Shown piece after piece: positions 23,605-34,975 of a stretch of 64,000 nucleotides of DNA. Location: NCBI GenBank assembly GCA_037102815.1, contig BTPP01000001.1:893001-957000 (forward strand), in the 5' to 3' direction. Position 1 is the stretch's first letter; every line of letters starts with the position of its first letter. The stretch is from Neurospora intermedia (taxonomy: Eukaryota; Ascomycota; Sordariomycetes; Sordariales; Sordariaceae). The translations under genes and the position numbers were made by a program. Below the pieces are notes generated by a model. That model had not been told where the DNA came from and ran no database searches. It saw nothing but the letters and a program-made list of their open reading frames with translations.

Positions 23605-24759
23605 ATGGGCAACGATATGTTGAGCCTCCTTTTGCTGAGGCTGTTCTTGGTTCTTTCGGCATTGGTTGCGTTGGCTGCTGCACAATCAGGGACGGATTGT
23701 AATCCCATCAAAAGTAGGTTTAGGTGGACGTCTACATGACACACTTTCAGAACTAGACCGCTGACGTACGAGAGGGTGCTATGTCATATCACAGCTTCTG
23801 GCTGCCCTTTGGATATAGGTCTTACGAACAATCCATATAGCGTCGATTTTACCAAAGAAACAATGGACCAGGCTTCTTGGACGTCCTCAGGCGCCGGCTC
23901 CGTTATCTACACCTCTCAGGGTGCCGTCCTCACTCTTTCCAAGAAGGGAGATGCACCCACCATCTCCACAAACTGGTATATCTTCTTTGGCCGCGTCGAG
24001 GTGCTCATGCGTGCAGCTCCGGGGACGGGTATCGTCAGCAGCGTGGTGCTTGGGAGCGATGACGGAGACGAAATTGACTGGGAATTGATCGGCGGCAACA
24101 ACGACGAAGTGCAAACCAACTATTTTGGCAAGGGGAACGTGACCTTGTATAACCGCGGTGGGAATTCAGCAGTGCACGATGTGCAAGGAACGAGACACAA
24201 CTATACGATCGACTGGCAAATTGGTCAGTTGACGTGGTACGTGGATGGAAAGGCGGTTCGCACGCTCAAGGAAGAGGATGCGGTCGGAGGGCTGAACTAT
24301 CCGCAGACGCCCATGAAGCTGAGAATAGGCTCGTGGGCTGGAGGTGACCCGGATAATGCGCCGGGGACAATTGCATGGGCGGGGGGTGTGACGGACTATA
24401 CCAAGGGGCCGTTCACGATGTATGTTGAGAGGGTGTCGGTGACGAATCAGTATCCGGCGGCGAGCTATTCGTATGGCGACACGTCGGGAAACTGGGATAG
24501 TATTGTTCTGAAGAAGGATGGCGCCGCTGATGGAGATCAGAGCGAAGAGGGCATCGTCAAGAAAAATGGATCGAATGGGATTGCCTCTGCCACCAACTCC
24601 TCCTCGTCGTTGGCGTCGTCGTCGTCATCAAGCCAGAGCAGCCCTACCCTATACTTATCGTCTGCCACTATGGGAAGAGGAGATGGTTACGTCGGACGTC
24701 TGTTCAAGGTCGGGGGCGGGTTGGTGCTCTTGCCTTTTATTCTTCATTTTGTTATCTGA
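23605..24759 (+). CDS. GH16 CRH-like cell-wall transglycosidase, GPI-anchored
   Basis: Likely a CRH-family enzyme that cross-links chitin to beta-1,6/1,3-glucan at the cell wall. Exons are 23605-23713 and 23795-24759. The 81-bp intron starts GTAGGT, has a CTGAC branch site and ends CACAG. The product is 357 aa. A signal peptide spans ~1-26 (LLLLRLFLVLSALVALAAAQ). The catalytic motif DEIDWE sits in GSDDGDEIDWELIGGNNDEVQ, followed by TNYFGKGN, both typical of Crh1/Utr2. The lectin-like fold continues to ~250 (TIAWAGG, FTMYVERV). A Ser-rich stretch and a hydrophobic tail (GGGLVLLPFILHFVI) indicate GPI anchoring. No CBM18 is present, unlike Utr2. The start was extended upstream to capture the signal peptide. 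Confidence 0.93.
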
Positions 24760-25476
24760 ACCGCGCTGGACAAGTCCCGAGTCGGACTAAACGAAATAGT
24801 ATCAAACACGGAAGCAACCTTTCTGGCCGGTCTACAGTACTGTACCTCTACCTACGTAGTGCCAACACGGTTTTGTTCGCTCCTTCCATTTTGACCCGCG
24901 TCATCGGCTCTGAGTGGCACGGACCGGCGTCGGCCTCTTTCCATACTCTTCACTTCACTTGTTGTTTCGTTTGTCGCTTTTGGGTTCTTTCCCCCTCGCC
25001 GAGGCACTCGACCTTCACTTCCATCCCCGCCGCCTACCATCCTTTTCTCCTCCTCTTATGTCCACCCACCCGCCTTCCTCTTCTCAAGCAACCACAAGTG
25101 CACGCGCAACGTCAGAAGGCCATCTCAGTATCACGAGCTGGCCTGTACAAAGCGCACCACGGGACGTAACGAGGTGAATATATTCCATTTATCTCGAGTC
25201 CCTCTGGTGGTTTTCACTCCTGCTAACGCGCGCGCGGCAGACGTCTTATACCTTTGCGCCATTGTAAGGCCCAGATCGATCATAGGAGGCTTGGGGACGA
25301 CCTGTAGTCTAGCGACTATTGACGGCCAGAACACTTTTATCATCTCACAATCCCACCATCTCCCCTTCACCTACTTGTCACAATAAACACGTCTTCTTTT
25401 CTGCCTCTGTGCCGGTCAAGCGACTAGCATTACAAAACGCCAAGAGTCAGACAGGGAACCTAACCCCACGGCCAAC
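24760..25476. other. Spacer before the gag-like gene
   Basis: 717 bp, pyrimidine-rich at ~24950-25090. No credible ORF or RNA gene is seen. Probably the 3' UTR of the GH16 gene plus the promoter of the next gene. Confidence 0.45.
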
Positions 25477-26217
25477 ATGTCCAGCATGACGATCGATTTC
25501 ACAAAGGGATTCATCGCGCTCGCCTGCGTGGTCCTTTACGTTCTCGCCTACCTGGCTCGTCTTGTCGACAACTTCAAGAAGGGTCTTGTCTGCCAAACCC
25601 CGAACCTGCCTCTGCCCCCTTTTCTCAAGGGCTCCGAGGATCTCGAGCTCTGGGACGCGTTTCTTCTCAACTATCTCAACTTCTACGACCTTTCAGTTCA
25701 TCTCAAGGACGACGTCCGCGAGCCTCTGCTCGGACCCACCCGCGACGACTGGAAGAAGCAGAGAGCTAGAGTCAACTACATCCTGCTTAGCACCCTCACC
25801 GACCCGGATGTGATCGTCACTCTGAAACTGTACAACTGGAACATCAGGGAGGAGGACCCCAAGGTCACATATAATCTTGCCAAGCGCGTCTTCGCCCACC
25901 GCACTGGCAATGACAACTGCGGAAAACTCTTTAGCGACTTCGTTGCTCTCAGGAGGGATCAGTGTGGCTCCATGGGTGAGTACCTTCAGCGTCTCCAGTC
26001 TCTCAGGGATCAGCTCCATGAAGAGAGCTGGAAGTTTGACCCCGACTTTGGACTCACCACGGTCCTCGACGCTTGTGGCATGAAGGAGAACTATCCGGAC
26101 TTGCATGCAAAGTTACTCGAGGAATGGACTCAGAGCCGCCTCACTTGGGAGGATCTCATGAAGGATCTGAGGACGATCAACTTCCAGGAGCGCACCAAAA
26201 AGCGGTCGCTTATTTGA
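25477..26217 (+). CDS. Membrane-anchored gag/UBN2-like protein (possible domesticated retrotransposon gag)
   Basis: A 246-aa intronless protein. Residues ~10-30 form one hydrophobic segment (GFIALACVVLYVLAYLARLV), and the rest is soluble. The body resembles the gag/UBN2-type helical domain of Copia/Gypsy capsids: a WDAFLLNYLNFYDL opening, the spaced DDWKKQRARVNYILLSTL helix, then PKVTYNLAKRVFA and SMGEYLQRLQSLRDQLHE. No zinc knuckle, protease or polymerase follows, and no LTR is seen. Base composition is like neighbouring genes, with no RIP-type stop codons, so it is intact and probably used. ATG 25477 has A at -3. The resemblance is by eye; an unrelated fungal helical protein remains possible. 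Confidence 0.7.
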   Translation: MSSMTIDFTKGFIALACVVLYVLAYLARLVDNFKKGLVCQTPNLPLPPFLKGSEDLELWDAFLLNYLNFYDLSVHLKDDVREPLLGPTRDDWKKQRARVNYILLSTLTDPDVIVTLKLYNWNIREEDPKVTYNLAKRVFAHRTGNDNCGKLFSDFVALRRDQCGSMGEYLQRLQSLRDQLHEESWKFDPDFGLTTVLDACGMKENYPDLHAKLLEEWTQSRLTWEDLMKDLRTINFQERTKKRSLI

Positions 26218-26515
26218 GAGCTTCTCAAACCATTTGCACGTTATCGTCAAGACTTCACATCTTTCCCAGTCGGCAAGATATCACGAGATGTTTTGAAAGT
26301 CAATGACTGTAGCCATGTCATTACCAAAGAGTATGGTCTGCTCTCCATCATGAACTTTTCGCAGATAATGAAGGACTATATGTCACATCGCAGAAACTAC
26401 GTCTTCTGTCGATGTTCTCCAGTCATGGCTTACAAACATCGTTATGGGATCTCTAGCTAGTCCTAGGGTAAATGCAATGACTCCTCTTTATTTCGCTGCA
26501 TCTTGTCCACCGTAT

Positions 26516-28015
26516 TCACTCAATTAACTCCTCTCCGTGTGTTGCATCCATGGGAAGCTTTCTCCAACGGCTCACACATACTCGTCCGTCCTTGATTACT
26601 GCCAACACGTGTTTCTTTGGTTCATCCAGCATCGCCACGTCATTGAATGGGTTGACATCGAGAATAAGCATATCGGCAGCATATCCTGGTTTGAGCTGGC
26701 CCAGAAACGACTCCTGTCCCAGCATCTTTGCCGCATTCACAGTAGCTGACTGCAAAATCTGCTTGCTCTTTAGGATGACCGACCGGATGCCAAACTCCTT
26801 TGACTGCTCTCTCGTCAAAGGTCCTAAAAGATCAGAGCCATAACACATGTTGACTCCTGCCTTTTCCGCAATTGTGAGCGACTTCAGCCCGTGCCGCAAT
26901 ACCTCTTCGTTTTTTCGCTGATTCTCTGGTGGCAGAAAGCCGGCATACTCATCTGATGCCATCGCATCATATGTCACCAGCGTTGGTGTTAACCAGATTC
27001 CCCTCTCGGCCATGTACCGTGCCGTCGCTTCGTCAATAAGATTCCCATGTTCGATACCCTTGACACCATTGTCAACAGCATGGCGAATTGCTTTGGGCGT
27101 GTACGCATGAGCTGTCACGTAGGTTCCATAGCTCTCTGCTACATCGCAGATGGCCCGGACCTCATCAGCCGTGAATTGCGTGTTGGTCAACCGATCCGTG
27201 GGGGAGGCAACGCCGCCTCCTACCATAATCTTGATGAAGTCCGCTCCTGTTCTCAACTGCTCTCGTGCCGCACGAATGCACTCCGGTACTCCATCACACA
27301 CCACAGCCAGTTGACCCGCTGAGCCCCCGCAGCAGCCTTCTCCTCCTCCTCCTCGGTCCTTATGGTCGTGCGCGCCGCGGAGGTCACCATGGCCACCTGT
27401 CTGAGACAGAGCCCGATTACAGATGAAGAGCCGTGGCCCGGGAAAGACACCCTCTTCGATGGCCTCCTTCAAAGCAAGCGTGGCACCGCCTGTGTCACGA
27501 ACAGTGGTAAACCCCCTGCTAAGCATCTGGGAGCAGACGAAGGGTTGACGAAGAAGCGAAATGGCAGGATCAGAGATAGCGGCGGTGGATGAAAGACTGA
27601 GTTCCCCTGGTACGGCACTGACGTGAACATGGCAGTCGATAAGCCCAGGGCACAGAAATTTGCCTTCAAGGTCAAGTTCGATTACCGATCCCGAGTCGTC
27701 TTCGCCTCGTAGATGATGAGCGATGCTGGTAATTCTGGGATCGTTTTTCTCGATGAGCTTAATCACGCCATCTGCGATCTTGATGTTGACGTTGGAGATG
27801 ATGGTCCCTTGAGCGGTATCAACAAGATTCGCTCCTTTAAAGAGATAAGTCCTTCGTGGCGGTGGTTTCCATGGTTTGATGACGATTTCCGGGATCCCTC
27901 CAAAGGCTGAGGTCCACGTTGCTTCAGATTGACTCATCATGACAGGTATGGAAATTGCTGTCTGCTCAACAGTCGAAGAGTGATGGCGATGGAATGGTGA
28001 TGACGGGATTCTCAT
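26516..28015 (-). CDS. Metal-dependent amidohydrolase (imidazolonepropionase/prolidase-like)
   Basis: A TIM-barrel hydrolase of the amidohydrolase superfamily, probably cleaving an amide or peptide-like bond; the substrate is unknown. Single exon, ~499 aa. Visible metal ligands are HVH in GLIDCHVHVSAVPGE, a probable carboxylated Lys in GADFIKIMVGGGVASP, His in VTAHAYTPKAIRHAV, His in KGIEHGNLID, and Asp in CYGSDLLGPL. The C-terminal part (AADMLILDVNPFNDVAML) is the typical composite beta sandwich. An HGDLRGAHDH segment followed by a Gly/Cys-rich loop is a family variant. The open frame extends upstream of 28015 without an ATG; the Met pair near codon 27 is an alternative start. No signal peptide is seen. 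Confidence 0.9.
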   Translation of the reverse strand: MRIPSSPFHRHHSSTVEQTAISIPVMMSQSEATWTSAFGGIPEIVIKPWKPPPRRTYLFKGANLVDTAQGTIISNVNIKIADGVIKLIEKNDPRITSIAHHLRGEDDSGSVIELDLEGKFLCPGLIDCHVHVSAVPGELSLSSTAAISDPAISLLRQPFVCSQMLSRGFTTVRDTGGATLALKEAIEEGVFPGPRLFICNRALSQTGGHGDLRGAHDHKDRGGGGEGCCGGSAGQLAVVCDGVPECIRAAREQLRTGADFIKIMVGGGVASPTDRLTNTQFTADEVRAICDVAESYGTYVTAHAYTPKAIRHAVDNGVKGIEHGNLIDEATARYMAERGIWLTPTLVTYDAMASDEYAGFLPPENQRKNEEVLRHGLKSLTIAEKAGVNMCYGSDLLGPLTREQSKEFGIRSVILKSKQILQSATVNAAKMLGQESFLGQLKPGYAADMLILDVNPFNDVAMLDEPKKHVLAVIKDGRVCVSRWRKLPMDATHGEELIE

Positions 28016-28394
28016 ACTCGGACTTGACACGAGCCTCTCAATGAGATCTTGTTCTCTGCAACTTCGAGGCTTGAAATAGGTACAGGCAAGGGCAAGGAGC
28101 GGGGTTGTAGCCGCGGTACAAGAGAGTCCCTACATAAGTACATCTATCTGCATGAGATAGTGTTGTTGAGAGGGGTTAAGAACCAATCATGGCAGAAATT
28201 GGGCCTGAGGCTTGTGGAGTACAGAAGGATGCATTCTCGCGATGAGATATGGTGGCGACAATTACGATGCATCAGACTTCACAAGGTAACCTGACTTCAC
28301 CCTACCTATTTATCTCTCTGGAGAAACATGCCCAAAATACTCCCAATGGATTCCGTATAACGCAAACCTAACTCTCCTGAACTGATGGGTTGGC
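28016..28394. other. Spacer between the amidohydrolase and Ppo-like genes
   Basis: 379 bp holding the 5' flank of the amidohydrolase and the 3' flank of the Ppo-like gene (both on the minus strand). No ORF or RNA gene is recognised. Confidence 0.5.
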
Positions 28395-31300
28395 TCAAAT
28401 TCCGATGCCACACCCATTTGTAACTCCCTTCGGCATCTCCTTACGACAGCCCTCATCTATATCAATGGCAGAGTCACCCGCATCACTGCCGCGATCCATA
28501 TACAAAACATGTTCACCATGTTCCTCTCTGCTGGTCGACTTCTCCTGAGGCTTCGAGGGGTATGGGTGGATTGGCTCTCCGAACGAACCTCCCGTACGAC
28601 TTGGTCCGCCAGGAAGCTCGTAGAAGGGGGGGAAATCATCCGGCACCAGCGGTGACTGGAGAAGAGGCAATCTCTCGCCACCATACGTCGACTCCCCGTA
28701 GCCGTTGAACCTGACCTTCCAGGTAGTTGGGAAGGGAATCATCTCGTCCCACTCAGGGGTCATGTACGTGTCCGTCGCAGGGCATTGCAGTCTGTCGAGG
28801 TGGTACGTCTTCTTCAGCTTGTCGGCCGTCGTCAAGTCATCGGCTTCTTCAGCCTCTGCAATCTTGGCCCTCACTTGGGTCTTGATATGTTTGATACGTT
28901 GTGGTGCCATGAAGTTGGTATAAGTCGCGTATGACGAGTCGAGTCCGATCTTCTTCAAATGGCCTTGGGTGTCGTTGCCTCGTCTGAGGTCCTTGAGCTG
29001 GGCTAGTACTTTGATCATGGCAGTCAGACTGTTTTCAGCGAGGTTTTTGGGGTGGTATTCAGTGAACCTCTCGGTGAAGCTGGTGTGGTAGGTTGGCACA
29101 TCGTCCCTATACTCCTGGTCACCGGGGTTCTAACGCGAAGAGGTTTAACTATTAGTATAACGGTTGTCCTGGGGTTTTCGTGGTGAGGGAACTCACAATG
29201 TCACAGATGATCAGCTGATCTTTCTCTACGGTCAACGCAGGATCACTCCCCTTCACTACGCAAGTTATGCGCGCCTTGCGTAGGATGGGTAGCTTCATGC
29301 TCTCCCGTTGCGCTTTCAAGACGATCTTCTTGATATCGTCAAAGGTATTGGTCGGCACATCCGGAAGAAACTCGGCACACGCGAGACGTTGGACATCACG
29401 CCAGTCGCAACTCTTACTTTCTGTAACTCCTGATGAAGCATTTGGTTCCTTGGCTTCCAGCGTGTATAGTCCGTTCATGAACGAATCCAGAACCGAAGTG
29501 AAGGCAAGAACCGAGGTATACGAGCTGTCGAGAGCAAGGAGCAACAAAATTGCCGCAACTCTACCAGTGTCGCCCTTCTGTTGTTGCAAGACCTGTTGAG
29601 AAACTTCCAAACCGAGTTCACTCATTGGGTTGTTGTCGCCAGCTGCAGATCTCCAGAGCCATGATCCAACACTCTGGAGCGCCCGTGTGAGACGGAACTT
29701 CTTCACTTCGGCAACGTTCCCCTCGTTGAGTGTCAGGTCGAAGAGGAAGCTCATTGAGTCTTTGAACATCTTGCGCCGTTTTGGAAGCTTGGTCTCGTCG
29801 GCGTTGTACGAAAAGTAGAGATGGCAGTTGGTGATATGCTGGTAAATCTCGTTCTCTGAGTACTTCGCATGCAGGTTCTTCTCCGACTTCACGAGATGTC
29901 CGAATCCAAGAAAGTCAGCAACATACCGAGTGACAACGGGGATGGCAAAGTCTCTAGTGACATCGAGCTGATAGATCGGGTCGACTTCGGAATTTTTTTG
30001 TCCCGGTTTCATCACGACAGATTCACGCCTGATGATATCTCTCATGAGGTCGGTGAAGTATGTCATCAAGTCGTCGGTATCATTGTCAATCTCTTTCCGG
30101 TGTTCGCCATGTGACTTTCTACCGTCGGCCGTGTCTTCTTGTTCGCGCACAGCCAGAACCTCGGCGACCTTGGCAGGGAGAATCTCGGGCTCCAGACGGA
30201 CTGGATGAACAATGTTTGCTGTATCGTTGAGGACTTCCTTGATTTGACGAGGATTAGTGAGGATTTTGGGCTCGACAGGCTTGCGAGGATTTGAGGCTGA
30301 AGTGTCGAACGTCTGCGTGACCGTGGCTGGTCCGGACCAGTTCCGTTCAGACTTCTCCACAGTAGGTTTAATGGCAAAGTCTTTGTCGTAGCCCTGCGCC
30401 GTTGCGTACTCGGCATTCTTCTGGGCTGTGTAGAAGGGATGGAAGAAGCGGACCGACGTGCTTGGGAACCACTCCGGGAACGATCGTTGCAGAAGTCGAT
30501 GGAATACAGAGCTCTTGAGCACATCGTTATCTGGGGTTACCTCCTTCATACCCCAGGAGGTGAGCGAGTTCGTGTTCCAATCAAGGGTGTAAAACCGATC
30601 CGACCGCACGAGAGTGATAGCATCGGAGAAGATGGCGGCCCACAACGCCGAATCGACGTCACTTGGCCCTGGATCTGCACTTTGGCTCGCGTCCGACTCG
30701 CAAAAGACACCAGGATAAAACTCGATCTTATCTGGGTGCTCATAAAGGTCGCGGAGGGCATTCTGAACCTCAACACAGCCTGAGACACTCTCAAACGTTT
30801 TGTGACGCTTCATCCCGAAAAACTCACGGAAGTCGTTCAGCGTTCCAACTCCCCACTTGCGCGCCTGGAGGATACCCATGACCTCGACTGCTTTCAGAGA
30901 TCGAGGTACGTTCCTGGGGCCGAAGTTCGCTATTCCAGCCCATGTTAGCATTAATCCAGCAAACAGAATTGGCGGTTTGTGCACTTACAGATTGGCTCGT
31001 CCATCACCTTGGTGAGGTGCTCTACCATTTGCTCATCATTGAAGAGCTTGGTGATGGGGTCACGCTTGAAGGCCATCTTCTTCCTGGCTTCATCTTCGTC
31101 CTTGTTCTTGAGTCCAAACTCGATATCACAAGGTTTAACGGGAGGATCATTCTTTCTCCGCTCCCGCGCCTGGCCCATCTCCATGAGGAACTCCTGTAAT
31201 CCCATTTCCTTTGGGTTCCAATCCGACCTGGATTGCTTCTCAAAGTACTCCTCCAGATAGTTCTCAAGGTATTCCTCGTCACCCCGCGAGATGGCGCAGT

Positions 31301-32711
31301 GGAACCGATAAAGCAGGTTGAACTCAACCGTTACCTGGTTGCCCAGGCCCCGCGATACCTCCTTGGCTTCCGATTGATTCACTCTCGGATCAAGGGTGAA
31401 GTTCGTGTCGTACTGGTGGAAGCCCATCAATGCCCTGAGGTAGTCGTGAACGGAGACCTGGATGTAAAGGCCGCATGTAATTAGCCGAGCGGTGTGGAAA
31501 AGGTCGTCGTCCAGCTTCTTCCAGGCTGCGTCGTAGCTGTCCTTGAAGGCTTTGACTTGCTTTTCGTCTGGCTGGACCTTATTGATGAAGACATCGAGGG
31601 CATTCTCCGCATCTTGGTACTCCTTGGTGCGAATCCGGCCGTTGCTCTCAAATACCTCGTTAGCATCTATGAATCTCTTCAGGATTTCCTGGTTGTCGAT
31701 GTTCTCCAATAGGCTATCTTTGTCAAAGTATTTCGCTGCCGCGATGAACTTGGCCTCCCGGTATTCTCTGGGGACTGAAAAGCGGCCGTTTTCGTTGATG
31801 CGCCGAAGCTGTGTTGCTGCGTAGTTGTGGTACCGGTTGTACATGACCAGCATGATACAGACTCCCGGCGGTTGACGAAGCAGTCGGTCCTCTGCAAAGG
31901 TGTCTGGCTTAAGCAAGCCAAGGCCATACGTTTCATCACGAACCTTGCGCTGCATCTCCTCTGTGAAGCCGTACAGTGGCGACAGATCGAGGTATGACGA
32001 CGTATCAGAGATATTCTTGTCGTTGTCATTGGTGCGGAAGAGATCGTGGATGATGATGGTGGCATGGTATATGAGCATGCTGGACAAGCCTGATTGACTT
32101 GGGCGGCCATTTTCCTCTCTTGCCATCAACTGGTCGAAAAGGTCTCCTGGATCTGGCAAGGCTCCGAGTGGATGAGTCTTCGCAGGTACGGTTTTGGCGT
32201 AAGGAGCTCCGGCTTGGCCGAGGTGTGGGTTGATGGCGCTGTTGAACTTGCCATCGGCGGTCCGGTACTTAAAAGCATCGCCCAAGTAACTCAAGGGTGG
32301 GTGCAGCATGCGGTCGTACTTGATCTTGACCTGCTTTTCGATGATATCGGCCCTGGCTACACTGTTGTTCGACACGGCTGCCAGCAACGATGCACCAGCT
32401 TTGATGTCGAGGCGACGTTCTTTGAGATAGTTGACCAGGACTGCCACAATGCTGGGTACGTTCTTGAGCTCCAGGATGCTCTTTAGGTCGTCCAAAAGCC
32501 CGACCTTAGAAACAACTTTATTCTGCAGCGAGTTAGTTTCCAGGCCACAAAGGCTGGTGTACCCTGAACTCACCCCAATGAGTGTATCGCCGTGAAACCC
32601 GGCCAAATACTTTTGCGTGCTCAATGCCTCGTTCAAACTCTCCAGTCGAGCATTTTCAGAATCTTGGATGGCATGCCCCCGTAGAGGACGTTGCTCATCG
32701 GACGCAGACAT
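28395..32711 (-). CDS. Ppo/linoleate diol synthase-like fatty-acid dioxygenase with a degenerate P450 half
   Basis: A heme dioxygenase fused to a P450-like domain, the layout of psi-factor oxygenases that make 8- or 10-hydroperoxy-linoleate. Exons are 30989-32711, 29197-30929 and 28395-29129. The introns are 59 and 67 bp. The product is 1396 aa, longer than the usual ~1050-1150. Dioxygenase landmarks are LHPPLSYLGD, the distal-His region IIIHDLFRTN, DTSSYLDLSPLYG, and the catalytic Tyr/proximal-His segment EFNLLYRFHCAIS. NFGPRNVPRSLKAVEVMGIL follows. In the C-terminal half the segment equivalent to the heme-thiolate loop reads TEYHPKNLAENSLTAM and contains no Cys. The K-helix ExxR looks like KAQR. 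The hydroperoxide-isomerase activity is therefore probably lost. An insertion of ~130 aa and a ~90-aa C-terminal tail account for the length. I chose ATG 32711 because the longer upstream frame begins with TTG. Confidence 0.9.
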
Positions 32712-33561
32712 GATGATGCTCTTGGTGTGCAAAATCCAGTTGGAATACAAGCGACTTTGGGCGGCCGGAGTGAAGCTGAGAGCGAGAACCGACAGATTTG
32801 TAAAAGTCTCCCTGTTCAGCTACATCAGAGACTACCCGAGTGGGCGATGAGCCAAGGTTTTAAATGCTGCAAGTCCGTCGTGATCAGGCTGAGGAGTTGT
32901 TTGTTCACTTTGGAAATACCTAGCGTCGCAGATACGACATGACATCGAAAGCCCCGTCCCACGAAGGCCACCCAGGAGTACATCTACAACATATTCTTCG
33001 TTAGAGGTATGCTTGTACCCTTATCGTATCAGGCTATCAACACCCTTTTCGGATATTCAAGTCTACATTTCCGTGGCGCCAACAATCTCATGGCTACCTA
33101 ATTATCCATTGGCTTGGTGTGCAGGTCAGTTCCGGTCTCAATTTTCGATGACTCGCGAACAAGCCAATTAACTGAACAATGTAACACTCCTGCATTCAAT
33201 GCAGGTCGCCGATACTCTGCACAGCCCACAGTTTTGTTGTGTAAGCATTGAGGAAATTGGGTTAGCAGCGCGTACCTTGTACCTGCTTGACATAACTGAT
33301 CAATGTCATGTAGCAGTCTTTCTCGGACTTAGTCGTGATGATAGGCTGCAGGTAAGGGGCGCAAGTTGACGACAAGCTGAAGTTGACAAGGCCCTCGAGG
33401 CCGGCCGTAGGTGGCGACAGCTTGACTGTCCATGCGCCACGATCGTTGGGTAGGTATGTACGCCTAATCACTTGTCAATTACACGCGGTCCTGAAGGTGA
33501 ATGAGTGCAATAGATAATATTTTGTGTAAACACCTTACTGAATGCCCGGAGACGTCCTTGA
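32712..33561. other. Spacer between the Ppo-like and FAD-monooxygenase genes
   Basis: 850 bp. A minus-strand frame at 33262-33471 (69 codons) is followed by a GT...GCTAAC...GTGCAG pattern (about 33211-33272) that could be an intron of a small unrecognised gene or a decayed gene. Otherwise nothing is seen. Confidence 0.4.
33262..33471 (-). pseudogene. Possible exon or fragment of an unrecognised small gene
   Basis: A 69-codon open frame whose 3' end is followed by a plausible GT...CTAAC...CAG intron. No family is recognised. It could be an exon of a short gene, the relic of one, or chance. It lies between two metabolic genes on the same strand. Confidence 0.2.
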
Positions 33562-34975
33562 TCAATTTCTCTTAGTGCTATGGAGCCATGGGATGGTCCC
33601 TGATGGCCTGTTGTTCTCCTCGAGAAACTCCAAGACCTGTGCGTTCACGTTGGCCGGTACAAGAAACGCTCGATAGATCCGTTTAAGTCCTCCAGTCCGT
33701 GGCAGAATATGGCGGTCCGTGAACCAGTCATACCAATGGTTCCAGGCCTCTGTCCGAGTGAACATCTTTGATGCTTTTACGGCTTGCTGGACCACCGGAT
33801 ATCTGTCAGCTTGGTACAAGCCAAAAGCGGCTTCGATCTTGCCTTGACTGATTGGCGCATCGAGATCGGTTTCGTCTTCCATCAGTGTCCAGAGCTTATT
33901 GGTGAGCACAACCACGTCTTGCACTCCCGTGTTCCACCCTTGGCCCGTGTTATAAGTCTGCTTATTAACAGCATCTCCGACCAGGACAATGCGGCCATGG
34001 TGAAAGTGGTGAATCAGACCTTCATGGAGGTCAGTCAGATAGCAAGATGTTTGCACTTGGTAAAGGTCGTCAAGTGTAAGCGTGAATGTGCAATGTGCAT
34101 GGCCAAGTTCTTCCATGAAGCTCTTCATGTCCTGCTCGGTGTACCGCCGTCGTTCCCGCGTTGGCTCGGGCAGCTTCTGGCTGAACATGAACCATGTCTT
34201 CTCGGAGCCGGCGAGCAGGAGCGACGAAATTCCGCTCCCATGCATATGCCACTCATCGCCGGGTTTGATTCCTGGGGGCGGGCTGACTATGTGGCCAAAT
34301 ACGCACCGGTACGTCGCGACAAACGGCTTCTCCTCGTTCAGGGCTGCCGTTGACGACTCTTGTAGTGCGATACGACGCATGCAGTCGCGCACTTTGCTGT
34401 GGGCTCCGTCCGCCCCGACCACAATGCTGCCTCTCTCTACGCTTCCGTCGGTACACCAGACCACGACCCCATCCTCAGTCATCTCGATAGTTTTCACGTC
34501 TTTTTTGGGGAAAAGATGCTGTCTGATCTCATCAGGAAGAGCACCATACAGCAGCTGCATCAACTCGGGCCGATGCACCATAACCCATCCTGTTCCATGG
34601 CTACATCATCACTCGATGTTAGCTGTATCTGCCCAGGAGTATCTCAGGCTGCACGCTTCCGGTGCCCTACAATTCAGAGCACCACCCATCTGTGTCGAGA
34701 GTCGAAAACGGGCGCCCGTTACTTGTCACCACCGTCCCGGGGCGCATGTGCGTTCCAATTGCCTCCACCGCCTCAAGAAGCCCGAGCTGAGCCAAGAGCC
34801 TCAAAGTATTCGGCATGATGGCGATTCCGGCACCTCCTGCTTCGGGCACAGCAAGGGCATCTCTGCGTTCGGGCAGTACAAAATTGATGCCAGCTCGATA
34901 GAAGGTATGCGCTGCCATCAGTCCAACTGGACCACCGCCAATAATAATGGCACGGAGGCGGTGTGAGGGTGTCAT
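33562..34975 (-). CDS. FAD-dependent monooxygenase (PaxM/salicylate-hydroxylase-like)
   Basis: A flavoprotein hydroxylase or epoxidase using NAD(P)H and O2. Exons are 34671-34975 and 33562-34600. The 70-bp intron (34601-34670) begins GTAGGG, has GCTAAC and ends TAG; joining restores GTGWVMVHRPEL. The product is 447 aa. The N-terminal Rossmann motif is IIGGGPVGLMAAHTF (residues ~10-24). The second nucleotide motif is VVGADGAHSKVRDCM. The FAD-ribityl motif is RIVLVGDAVNKQTYNTGQG, in which the common His after GDA is Val. The layout resembles fungal meroterpenoid/indole-diterpene epoxidases such as PaxM. No prenyltransferase, PKS or cyclase is nearby, so a biosynthetic cluster is not shown. ATG 34975 is the first Met just before the Rossmann strand. 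Confidence 0.92.
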
